Source: Bacteroidales bacterium UBA5507 (lineage in GTDB: Bacteria > Bacteroidota > Bacteroidia > Bacteroidales > Lentimicrobiaceae). From it: DNA of 64,000 nt. The DNA is taken from assembly GCA_002426195.1 (NCBI GenBank), contig DIOT01000013.1:1-64000 (forward strand), given 5' to 3'. Each line of letters begins with the position of its first letter. Position 1 is the first letter of the stretch. The notes under the pieces were generated by a model. That model saw nothing but the letters and a program-made list of their open reading frames with translations, did no database searches and was not told the DNA's origin. This document shows, in pieces, positions 54,210 through 62,114 of the stretch. A program made the translations under genes and the position numbers.

Positions 54210-56624
54210 ATGAAGCACTCACGTATTCTCATCACTATCTTAAGTTTTATTCTTCTTCTCTCATGCAGTATTGGCGTTTATGCCCAGGTATCCGGTCGTC
54301 AGTATATAAGGCATGCAAGATCCGACAATAATGTTGAAATTCAGGTTAATGATGGAAAATACATCATTACTCCTATGAGTGAGAAAATCATTCATGTAAT
54401 TTTCCTGCCTCAGCAAAAAGAGGTCAGGAACTTTTCATTTGCTGTTGACATGCAACCAGTCACTTTCCCTTTTGATGTGAATGAGACGGATACGGAGCTG
54501 ACAATTGAAACTAAAGGAATTGATATCAAAATACAAAAGAATCCGTTTCATCTGAAGTACACCTATAACGACAAAAAGCTCCTATCAGAAAACAATGGAT
54601 ATGTCCAGGCTGACAGCAGTTGGCTTATAGATTTCAATATTACTCCTCAGGAAGTACTGTATGGTGGTGGAGCCAGAGTTTTAGGAATGAACAGACGGGG
54701 TAACCGACTTCAGATGTATAACCGGGCACATTATGGTTATGAGAAAAGGTCAGAACTCATGAACTACACAATTCCAATGGTGCTTTCAGATAATGGTTAT
54801 GCTGTGCTGTTTGACAATGCCGGATTAGGATATATGGACCTCGACTCAAAGAAAAATAATACAATTTCATACGAGACATACAGCGGTACTCCCAATTATC
54901 ATGTTATTGCCGGGGATGACTGGTTTGACCTTGTGAGACAATACACTCTGCTTACCGGCAAACAACCGCTTCCGCCAAGGTGGGTACTTGGGAATTTTAG
55001 TAGTCGCTTTGGCTATCACACTCAAAAAGAAACCGAAAAAACCGTCGACTTGTTTTTTAAAGAAGGAATCCCACTTGATGCTGTCATAATTGATATCTAT
55101 TGGTTTGGTAAGGGTATCTTCGGTGAAATGGGGAACCTTGCATGGCTATATGACAGCTTTCCTTCACCCGACAAGATGATAAAAAGGTTTGAGAGCAAGG
55201 GTGTTAAAACTGTTCTGGTTACAGAGCCATTTATACTTACCACTTCCAAACGCTGGGATGAAGCAGTCAAAAAAGAAATTTTAGCCAAAAATAAAGATGG
55301 GAAACCATATACTTACGATTTTTATTTTGGGAACACCGGGCTTATCGATATCTTCAAACCGGAAGCAAGAGAGTGGTTCTGGGATATTTACAAGGATCTG
55401 GCACTCCAGGGCATTGGAGGATGGTGGGGTGATCTTGGTGAACCTGAAGTACACCCTGCCGATATAGTTCATGTAAACGGCACAGGCAACGAGGTTCATA
55501 ATGCATATGGGCATGAATGGGCCAGAGTTGTATATGAAGGATACAGAAAAGACTTTCCCGATGTAAGGCCATTCATATTGATGCGCGCCGGTTATGCAGG
55601 ATCACAAAGGTTCGGGATGATACCATGGAGTGGTGATGTCAGCCGAAGTTGGGGTGGTCTTTGGTCTCAGCCTGAAATTGCTTTACAAATGAGCATGCAG
55701 GGCTTGGCATATATGCATTCTGACCTGGGTGGATTCGCTGGAGGTGACTCCATCGATGATGAACTTTATGTAAGGTGGCTCCAGTATGGAGTGTTTCAAC
55801 CAGTTTTCAGACCCCACGCACAGGAACATATCCCTGCTGAACCGGTATTTCAGGCATACCGTACAAAACTGCATGCCAAAAATGCCATAGATCTAAGGTA
55901 CAAGATGATGCCATATAATTATTCTCTGGCTTTTCAAAATTCAAGAACAGGGAAACCGCTGATGGCTCCGCTATTCTTCTATGAGCCTGACAATAAAGAT
56001 CTTTTGACATACGACTCTGCTTATATGTGGGGAGATGCATTCCTGGTATCTCCCGTTCGTCGTCCAGGTGCTGTTTATCAGGAAATTTACCTTCCAAAGG
56101 GCAGCAATTGGATCGATTTCACAACAAATCAGCTATATCAGGGGGGCAAAACTATCAACTATGCACTTTCTATGAATAACATACCTGTATTTGTTAAGGG
56201 TGGTTCTTTCATTCCCATGCTTCCAGAACCCCTTAGTGCCTCTGAATACGATATAAATAATCTTGAAATGCATTTCTATGTTGATAATAATGTCAGCAAA
56301 TCAGAATACTCTCTTTACAATGATGATGGACTTACAGCTGATGCTTTCGAAAAAGGGTTGTATGAAATGCTCAACTTCTCGGCATATAATAATCCTGAAT
56401 CTCTGAACGTTGAGTTGTATAAGGAAACAAGCTCACCAAAGTATCTTAAAACTACATACGACATCAAACTTTGTATATATAGTCTTGAGTACAGACCTAA
56501 GTCAGTTTCTATCAATGGTAAGAAGATTAAATCCAAAGAAATCTCGTGGAATCCTGTAACTAATAAATTAATTGTCAATGTAAAATGTGGAACAGAAATA
56601 ACCACTGTTGACATCAGTAAATAG
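54210..56624 (+). CDS. Secreted glycoside hydrolase family 31 (alpha-glucosidase/xylosidase type)
   Basis: An 804-residue exo-acting alpha-glycosidase. The N-terminal signal could be cleaved after VYAQ or read as a lipobox (LLSCS). A beta-sandwich N-domain is followed by the TIM barrel from about residue 255 (RWVLGNFSSRFGYHTQ). The catalytic nucleophile is Asp408 in GWWGDLGEPEVH and the acid/base is Asp476 in IPWSGDVSRSW, both typical of GH31. C-terminal beta domains and a DUF5110-like end are present. The sugar specificity (alpha-glucose or alpha-xylose) cannot be told. It is not in a polysaccharide utilisation locus with SusC/D. Confidence 0.93.
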   Translation: MKHSRILITILSFILLLSCSIGVYAQVSGRQYIRHARSDNNVEIQVNDGKYIITPMSEKIIHVIFLPQQKEVRNFSFAVDMQPVTFPFDVNETDTELTIETKGIDIKIQKNPFHLKYTYNDKKLLSENNGYVQADSSWLIDFNITPQEVLYGGGARVLGMNRRGNRLQMYNRAHYGYEKRSELMNYTIPMVLSDNGYAVLFDNAGLGYMDLDSKKNNTISYETYSGTPNYHVIAGDDWFDLVRQYTLLTGKQPLPPRWVLGNFSSRFGYHTQKETEKTVDLFFKEGIPLDAVIIDIYWFGKGIFGEMGNLAWLYDSFPSPDKMIKRFESKGVKTVLVTEPFILTTSKRWDEAVKKEILAKNKDGKPYTYDFYFGNTGLIDIFKPEAREWFWDIYKDLALQGIGGWWGDLGEPEVHPADIVHVNGTGNEVHNAYGHEWARVVYEGYRKDFPDVRPFILMRAGYAGSQRFGMIPWSGDVSRSWGGLWSQPEIALQMSMQGLAYMHSDLGGFAGGDSIDDELYVRWLQYGVFQPVFRPHAQEHIPAEPVFQAYRTKLHAKNAIDLRYKMMPYNYSLAFQNSRTGKPLMAPLFFYEPDNKDLLTYDSAYMWGDAFLVSPVRRPGAVYQEIYLPKGSNWIDFTTNQLYQGGKTINYALSMNNIPVFVKGGSFIPMLPEPLSASEYDINNLEMHFYVDNNVSKSEYSLYNDDGLTADAFEKGLYEMLNFSAYNNPESLNVELYKETSSPKYLKTTYDIKLCIYSLEYRPKSVSINGKKIKSKEISWNPVTNKLIVNVKCGTEITTVDISK

Positions 56625-56626
56625 AC

Positions 56627-56634
56627 TAATTTTG
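56627..56634 (+). promoter_or_regulatory. TAATTTTG -7 element (coiled-coil lipoprotein)
   Basis: TAATTTTG follows the GH31 stop closely, 58 bases upstream of the next ATG; TTGACA at 56608 could be a -33 region. Confidence 0.5.
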
Positions 56635-56692
56635 CCAAAGTAAATCTTCAATCATCAGAGTAAATTGAATCAACACTAACCGCGCAATATTT

Positions 56693-57553
56693 ATGAAAAA
56701 GGCAATTCTATTCATTTTTTCAGGCATCCTGCTCTTTGGTTGTAACAACAATAAAAAAGAACTTGAAGCCTTGCAGTCGAGTTACGACAGCCTTCTTAGC
56801 ATAGGCTTCACAAAGGACACTGCTATATTTTCATACATCGAATCATTCAATCAGATTCAGGCAAACCTCGACTCAATCAAAAGAGCTGAGCTTCTTATCT
56901 CACAAAGTACTGAAGGTAATGGAGAACTGGAAGTGAGCAAACAGGAGCAGATTAACCGTGAACTGAATATGATTTACGACATGCTCAGAAAGAATAAACA
57001 AACCATTGCCGAATTACGTGCTAATCTGAAAAGGACCGGGGGAAAAGCTTCTGAACTCGAAAAAATGGTTGAACGCCTGGCACAACAGGTTGAAGATAAA
57101 GATGCTCAAATAGGTCAGCTCACTCAACAACTGGAAGGTATGAACATTCAGATTGAGATCCTTAACACGGATGTCGCTAATTTAAAAGCTGAAGGAGAAT
57201 CAAAGAGTCAGACAATTCAGGAGCAAACAACTGCTCTGAATACAGCCTGGTTTGTCGTTGGGACTAAGCGTGAATTGCTCGATCAGAATGTTATAACACG
57301 TGAAGGAGGATTCGCAGGGATCGGTGCCAATAAAAAGCTGAAGGACAACTTTAATCGTGATTACTTTACAACTGTCGATATCACAACGTTAAGGTCAATT
57401 CCACTTACAAAGAAAAAAGCGACAATTGTAACATCGCATCCATCGGGTTCATATAAGATTTATGGTACATCAAAAGCCAGTGATAGCCTGGTTATTACCA
57501 ATCCGAGAGAATTCTGGTCAGTATCTAAATATCTGGTTGTACTGGTAGACTAA
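56693..57553 (+). CDS. Coiled-coil lipoprotein of unknown function
   Basis: The 286 residues have a lipobox (LLFGCNNNKKE, Cys at 17). The mature protein is dominated by a long coiled coil (about 20-190) of heptads rich in Leu, Glu and Gln, for example MVERLAQQVEDKDAQIGQL. A C-terminal globular piece of ~90 residues (TAWFVVGTKRELLDQNVITR through FWSVSKYLVVLVD) follows. A protein of this shape could bridge outer membrane and cell wall; no enzymatic motif is present. It ends at a strong bidirectional terminator. Confidence 0.8.
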   Translation: MKKAILFIFSGILLFGCNNNKKELEALQSSYDSLLSIGFTKDTAIFSYIESFNQIQANLDSIKRAELLISQSTEGNGELEVSKQEQINRELNMIYDMLRKNKQTIAELRANLKRTGGKASELEKMVERLAQQVEDKDAQIGQLTQQLEGMNIQIEILNTDVANLKAEGESKSQTIQEQTTALNTAWFVVGTKRELLDQNVITREGGFAGIGANKKLKDNFNRDYFTTVDITTLRSIPLTKKKATIVTSHPSGSYKIYGTSKASDSLVITNPREFWSVSKYLVVLVD

Positions 57554-57575
57554 CTTTGATCAGAATATTCGAAAT

Positions 57576-57608
57576 AAAAAATGCCCTGAACAGTTCAGGG
57601 CATTTTTT
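57576..57608. terminator. Bidirectional rho-independent terminator
   Basis: The stem TGCCCTGAA / TTCAGGGCA has loop CAG, with A run left and T7 right. It serves the lipoprotein gene and, on the other strand, the flavodoxin operon. Confidence 0.92.
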
Positions 57609-57637
57609 TATGCTGATAGATCAAATTATTTAAAGTC

Positions 57638-58120
57638 TTAGTTGAACAGACCCATATCCACTGCCAGGGCTTTTATCTGATCTTCCTTTATTTTGTGAAC
57701 TGATTCACTAGTTTTTGCAATTTTTTTCATCATAAACTTCTCAAGGAAGTTCATTCTTTCAAACAAAATTTCTCCTCCTGTAAGCTTTGAACTAATTGCA
57801 TGAGATCTTAGTGTTTGAGGGAATGCCATCTCGAATTGAGCATTTGCTTTTTCATTCTCTTCCATGCAACTAAGAAATAATCCCAAAGGTTTTGAAGTCA
57901 GGATCGTTTCATTCTGCTTGCAAAACTTCTGAAGTTTGGACTGAACTTTTCCTGCGTGAATAGATCCACCTACAATAATTTTATCGTAACTATTCAGATC
58001 TAAGTTCCTGGCTTTTTTCAGGTCAATGACATCGGTCTCCTCCCTTGCCATCTCCTTTAACATATTTGCCACCCTCTCTGTGGTGCCATGGTGAGAAACA
58101 TAAATAATGGCTGTTTTCAT
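57638..58120 (-). CDS. Flavodoxin-domain protein (HemG-like)
   Basis: The 160 residues fit a flavodoxin fold. The FMN phosphate loop is YVSHHGTTERVANML and KIIVGGSIHAGKVQ is the second conserved region. This resembles menaquinone-dependent protoporphyrinogen IX dehydrogenase (HemG) and related flavodoxin-like proteins. The C-terminal half (FERMNFLEKFMMKKIAKT) also fits HemG. No haem genes are nearby, so the substrate is uncertain. It is the last gene of the group transcribed from about 60.7 kb. Confidence 0.78.
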   Translation of the reverse strand: MKTAIIYVSHHGTTERVANMLKEMAREETDVIDLKKARNLDLNSYDKIIVGGSIHAGKVQSKLQKFCKQNETILTSKPLGLFLSCMEENEKANAQFEMAFPQTLRSHAISSKLTGGEILFERMNFLEKFMMKKIAKTSESVHKIKEDQIKALAVDMGLFN

Positions 58121-58167
58121 AGTGTGGTTAAATTGTGAAACATTAAATTAACTGTCAGATAGTGAAT

Positions 58168-58596
58168 TTATCGTGGTATTGTGTCATAATCTGTTTCGGT
58201 GGTTAACACACCTGCATCATTAAAAAACCTCCAGACTCCCACTCTCTCTCCATCTTTAAAATTACCTTCATAATAAACCTTGCCATTCTCATGATATACA
58301 GTCCTTTTACCTTCACTTAATCCATTTCTGAATTCCCCTTCACTCCATAACTGGCCATTTTCAAACCACGAAGCCCAGTACCCTTCTCTCTTATTATCTT
58401 TGTAGTTGCCTTCAATATATTTCTGACCATTAGGATGATAATGCACTTCCTTTATTAATTCCTTCTCTCCATTCACCTTCTTATAAGTCTTTTCAACTTT
58501 TATTTTACCATCCTCGTACTTTTCGGTTTCAGTAGTTGTCCTGTTGCAGGCAACAAACATTAGTAAAGCCCATGAAATAATAAGTAATCGTTTCAT
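58168..58596 (-). CDS. MORN-repeat (YwqK-type) lipoprotein
   Basis: The 142 residues carry a lipobox (FVACNRTT, Cys at 17). Four or five MORN/YwqK-type repeats follow, such as HYHPNGQKYIEGNYKDNKRE, GYWASWFENGQLWSEGEF, RTVYHENGKVYYEGNFKDG and VWRFFNDAGVLTTE. Such proteins are often annotated as antitoxin-like, but no toxin is adjacent; a surface or binding role is likelier. It lies 24 bases from pyrC. Confidence 0.85.
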   Translation of the reverse strand: MKRLLIISWALLMFVACNRTTTETEKYEDGKIKVEKTYKKVNGEKELIKEVHYHPNGQKYIEGNYKDNKREGYWASWFENGQLWSEGEFRNGLSEGKRTVYHENGKVYYEGNFKDGERVGVWRFFNDAGVLTTETDYDTIPR

Positions 58597-58620
58597 CAGT
58601 CAAATCAGTTATTGAAGTAA

Positions 58621-59970
58621 TTAGTTATTAAAAAGTAATCGCTGGCCTTTAACTTCCTCGTGGAAAACTCCATCTTCCCATGCCAGATGTCCACCTACAA
58701 ATGTATGTGTAATCCTCGAATGGAATTCCGTACCCATGAAAGGCGACCAGCCACATTTATATAGTATATTTTCATCCGAAACAACCCACGGTGAATTGGT
58801 ATCCACCAAAGTAAGATCTGCATGATATCCTTTACGTATATAACCTCTGTTCTTTATATTGAAGACTTTTGCAGGTGAGTGACACATCTTTTCCACTACC
58901 AGATCAAGACTGGTTTTGCCCTGATGAACAAGCTCCAGCATCGCAGTGAGGGAATGTTGAACAAGAGGACCACCGGAAGGACAGCTCAGGTATCCTTTGG
59001 ATTTTTCATCCTTTGTATGCGGTGCATGGTCTGTCGCAATAATATCAATGCGGTTTTCAGTAATGGCCTTTAGCAAGGCTGCCCTGTCATTCTTTGTCTT
59101 GATTGCAGGATTCCACTTTATATGTGATCCCAACCGTTCATAATCCTCATCGCTGAACCATAAATGATGGACACATACTTCAGCAGTGATACGCTTGGAT
59201 TCATTATAGGGTATTGCATCAAACAAACTCATCTCATCTGCTGTCGACAAATGAAGAACATGAAGTCGTGTATTGTATTTCTTTGCAAGATTAACAGCAA
59301 AAGCTGAAGACTTGTAACAAGCTTCCCTGCTTCTTATGAGATGATGAACATTTACCGGTATTTCATCACCATATTGAGATTTAAAACCAGCCAGGTTCTC
59401 ACGGATAGTGGGTTCATCTTCGCAATGAACAGCAATTAAGCCCCGGCATCCGGCAAACAATCCTTCAATAGTCTGAAGGTTGTTGACCAGCATATTACCG
59501 GTTGAAGCTCCAAGGAACATCTTAATACCACATACCTTTGAAAAGTCTGTCTTTAGCACCTCTTCAAGGTTGTCATTTGAAACACCCATATAGAAAGAGT
59601 AGTTTGCCAAAGACTTCTCAGATGCAATCCGGTATTTATCCTCTAAAAGTTCCTGTGTAAGTGTATTTGGAACAGTATTAGGCATATCCATAAAAGAAGT
59701 AACACCACCTGCGACGGCAGCCCTGCTTTCTGAATAAATATCTCCTTTATGAGTTAACCCGGGATCTCTGAAGTGAACCTGATCGTCAATAACCCCAGGT
59801 AAAAGCAACTTTTGCTGAGCATCAATTACTATAGCATGCTGAGGAGCTTCAACATCACCTTCTGAGATATCAGCTATGAGTCCATTTTCAATGAGAAGAT
59901 TACCAATAAACCTTTCTCCCGCATTAACAATGCAGGCATTTTTTATTAATGTAACCGGATATTTTTTCAC
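58621..59970 (-). CDS. pyrC: Dihydroorotase
   Basis: Forms dihydroorotate from carbamoyl-aspartate in pyrimidine synthesis. It has 449 residues of the class I (PyrC-type amidohydrolase) fold. The metal site is GVIDDQVHFRDPGLTHKGD (HxH-type with following R), followed by IKMFLGAS, the carboxylated-Lys region, then VHCEDE, LHVLHLST and ATDHAPHT with the catalytic Asp. It lies one base upstream of the glycosyltransferase stop-to-start junction, so it is cotranscribed with the gene at 60727. Confidence 0.94.
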   Translation of the reverse strand: MKKYPVTLIKNACIVNAGERFIGNLLIENGLIADISEGDVEAPQHAIVIDAQQKLLLPGVIDDQVHFRDPGLTHKGDIYSESRAAVAGGVTSFMDMPNTVPNTLTQELLEDKYRIASEKSLANYSFYMGVSNDNLEEVLKTDFSKVCGIKMFLGASTGNMLVNNLQTIEGLFAGCRGLIAVHCEDEPTIRENLAGFKSQYGDEIPVNVHHLIRSREACYKSSAFAVNLAKKYNTRLHVLHLSTADEMSLFDAIPYNESKRITAEVCVHHLWFSDEDYERLGSHIKWNPAIKTKNDRAALLKAITENRIDIIATDHAPHTKDEKSKGYLSCPSGGPLVQHSLTAMLELVHQGKTSLDLVVEKMCHSPAKVFNIKNRGYIRKGYHADLTLVDTNSPWVVSDENILYKCGWSPFMGTEFHSRITHTFVGGHLAWEDGVFHEEVKGQRLLFNN

Positions 59971-59971
59971 A

Positions 59972-60727
59972 TTATGAACGTTGTGCTTCTTGGCTGACTA
60001 CACGCTTATTAGGTCTTATTTTCTTAAACCTTAACTGAATAACCCCAAGGATTGCTTCCTTAAATATTCCGCGGCTCATTTTGCTTTCGCCTTCGGTGCG
60101 ATCGGTAAAGATAATAGGGACTTCAATAATCTTAAAACCTAACTTCCATGCTGTATACTTCATTTCAATCTGGAAAGCATAGCCTGTAAACTTTATTTTA
60201 TCGAAGTCAATTGCTTCAAGCAGAGTACGGCGATAGCATTTAAACCCTGCTGTAGTGTCCATCACTTTCATTCCTGTAACTGTACGGACATAGGAAGAGG
60301 CAAAATAGCTCATCAGAACCCTGCCCATTGGCCAGTTAACAACGTTAACTCCTTTGATATACCTTGATCCTATAGCAACATCTGCACCTTGATTGGCACA
60401 GGCGTTATGAAGCCGCATCAGGTCATCGGGATTATGCGAGAAATCAGCATCCATTTCAAAAATATACTGATAATCTCTCTGCAAAGCCCATTTAAAACCA
60501 TGAATATAAGCGGTGCCAAGACCAAGTTTTCCTTTCCGCTCTTCAATAAAGAGCCTTTCGGGAAATTGAGTCATCAATCTTTTGACTATGGCAGCTGTGC
60601 CATCAGGCGAATTATCCTCAATTATGAGAATATCAAATTCCATTTCGAGAGAAAAAACTTTGCGAATGATACGCTCAATATTCTCCTTTTCGTTGAATGT
60701 AGGGATTACGACCAGATTTTCCTTCAC
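59972..60727 (-). CDS. Dolichol-phosphate-mannose-synthase-like polyprenyl glycosyltransferase
   Basis: A GT2-family transferase of 251 residues. The N-terminal nucleotide-sugar site is LVVIPTFNEKENIERIIR, with IIEDNSPDGTAAIV and the DxD-like FEMDADFSHNPDD. RTEGESKMSRGIFKEA near the C-terminus is the DPM1-type signature. It lacks the C-terminal membrane segments found in some relatives. It transfers a hexose from a nucleotide sugar to a polyprenyl phosphate for use by other glycosyltransferases. It is the first gene of the group with pyrC. Confidence 0.92.
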   Translation of the reverse strand: MKENLVVIPTFNEKENIERIIRKVFSLEMEFDILIIEDNSPDGTAAIVKRLMTQFPERLFIEERKGKLGLGTAYIHGFKWALQRDYQYIFEMDADFSHNPDDLMRLHNACANQGADVAIGSRYIKGVNVVNWPMGRVLMSYFASSYVRTVTGMKVMDTTAGFKCYRRTLLEAIDFDKIKFTGYAFQIEMKYTAWKLGFKIIEVPIIFTDRTEGESKMSRGIFKEAILGVIQLRFKKIRPNKRVVSQEAQRS

Positions 60728-60775
60728 TGTGACAGGTGTTAAAGTAGCGAAATTATAAAAAAATTCCGCTTCGAA

Positions 60776-60811
60776 AACTTAAAAAATTAAAAGAACTTAA
60801 AAAATTGAAAT
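60776..60811. repeat. Two imperfect 18-bp tandem copies
   Basis: AACTTAAAAAATTAAAAG (60776-60793) is followed directly by AACTTAAAAAATTGAAAT, in the AT-rich gap between the glycosyltransferase gene and the EEP gene. It is probably a chance or slippage repeat. Confidence 0.5.
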
Positions 60812-60865
60812 TTGAATTGTACTATCGAATTATTAGTCTGAATTATAGCTTTTAATAATACTATT

Positions 60866-61903
60866 CTACATCTTCTTTTTAAGAATCAAATAAACCGGGA
60901 AATGGTCACTATAACCACCCAGATAAGCGCCTCCCGCAAAGGTTCGTAAAGGATAACCTTTGTATTGCCCTTCTTTTTGAATAAGGAATTGCTCATTGAA
61001 AATGCGGGCGGAATGCAGGCTCCATTTAGTCGGATCCTCATCATTAACAACAACCGGTGATACTATGATCTGATCAAAAAGATTCCAGGCGTCTCTGTAT
61101 GCAAGTGAACCTATTCCATCCTGGAAAAGCTTGTGATATGGATTATAAAGTCCCGATTTTCTCGCATCTTTAATTTTCCCTTTTGCTCCCAGATGAACCA
61201 TAACGCTTGGATCTGAAGGGTCATCATTAAGGTCACCCATTATAAAAATCTTTGCATTCGGATCAATGGCTTTTAATGAATCACTCAATTGTTTTGAAAG
61301 CATTCCGGCAGCCGCTCTGTATTCAGGACCTGCACCACGGGAAGGCCAGTGATTAACAATGACATGAATCATTTCACCATCAAGCTTTCCGCTAACAACC
61401 AACTGATCACGACTAAACCAATCTTTCCTTCCCGGCATAGTGAGTCGGTTTGACGTCGAATTCACAACCTCAAACGCACCTTTACGATAAAGTAATCCAA
61501 CATCCACTCCCCTTTTATCGGGTGAATCGTAGTGTACGATTTCATAGCCTGAGTTCTTGAGCTGAGGAGTTTCAATCAAATCTTCGAGTACTGAGCGGTT
61601 CTCAATTTCTGAAACACCAAGAATTGCAGGCCCACCGGGTATTACATCCGAACCGATACGACTAATAACAGTAGCCATATTTGAAAGCTTCTCCATATAC
61701 CTTGACCCGGTCCAACGGTTAGCACCTCCGGGAAGAAATTCGGCATCATTGGTTCTGGGATCATCTATCGTATCAAATAGATTTTCGAGATTATAAAAAG
61801 ATATGATAGCGCCCTTAACCCTATCCTGAGCAGACAAATTAAAATTAAAGAACAATACAGCAGATAAGGCTGCAAAAATAAAACGGATGTTACGAGATGA
61901 CAT
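60866..61903 (-). CDS. Secreted endonuclease/exonuclease/phosphatase-family protein
   Basis: A 345-residue EEP-fold protein. The start at 61903 opens a signal peptide (MSSRNIRFIFAALSAV to about LSAQ); a longer frame begins upstream of the -7 element. Metal and catalytic residues of the fold can be traced: Asn in FYNLENLFD, Glu in LGVSEIENRS, IVNHWPSRG (His, in place of N-H-x-x-S/P), MGDLNDDPSDPS and SDHFPVYLI at the end (catalytic Asp-His). It may degrade nucleic acid or phosphoesters outside the cytoplasm. It is divergent from a TonB-dependent receptor. Confidence 0.9.
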   Translation of the reverse strand: MSSRNIRFIFAALSAVLFFNFNLSAQDRVKGAIISFYNLENLFDTIDDPRTNDAEFLPGGANRWTGSRYMEKLSNMATVISRIGSDVIPGGPAILGVSEIENRSVLEDLIETPQLKNSGYEIVHYDSPDKRGVDVGLLYRKGAFEVVNSTSNRLTMPGRKDWFSRDQLVVSGKLDGEMIHVIVNHWPSRGAGPEYRAAAGMLSKQLSDSLKAIDPNAKIFIMGDLNDDPSDPSVMVHLGAKGKIKDARKSGLYNPYHKLFQDGIGSLAYRDAWNLFDQIIVSPVVVNDEDPTKWSLHSARIFNEQFLIQKEGQYKGYPLRTFAGGAYLGGYSDHFPVYLILKKKM

Positions 61904-61940
61904 GCTGTTGTATGAGTAAAAATAAATTAATTTAATGCCG

Positions 61941-61948
61941 CAAATATA
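61941..61948 (-). promoter_or_regulatory. TATATTTG -7 element (EEP gene)
   Basis: The minus strand reads TATATTTG followed by CGG, 37 bases upstream of the ATG at 61903. It excludes the longer frame that starts at 61954. Confidence 0.6.
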
Positions 61949-62114
61949 GTGCATTAAAAATTACCTTAAGCATCTGAGTGTAAGCGAAAAATTGTTTCCT
62001 TTGCACTCAATTTCGCAAATTTTTAATGGGTTTGGGGGACAACTTACCTGACGCGATTATTAAAAACTAGATTAATATTGTCAAACTCTTAATAACAACC
62101 TAATAAACCAGTTC

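Noticed and set aside
54210..56624. A polysaccharide utilisation locus around the GH31 gene
   Set aside because: No susC/susD pair, regulator or other glycosidase is adjacent; the TonB receptor at 62 kb is 5.5 kb away with housekeeping genes between.
58168..58596. A toxin-antitoxin system based on the MORN/YwqK protein
   Set aside because: No toxin gene is next to it, and its neighbours are a pyrimidine gene and a flavodoxin-like gene.
60776..60811. CRISPR-like or functional tandem repeat
   Set aside because: There are only two 18-base copies in AT-rich DNA and no spacers; no CRISPR array or cas gene was seen anywhere in the window.
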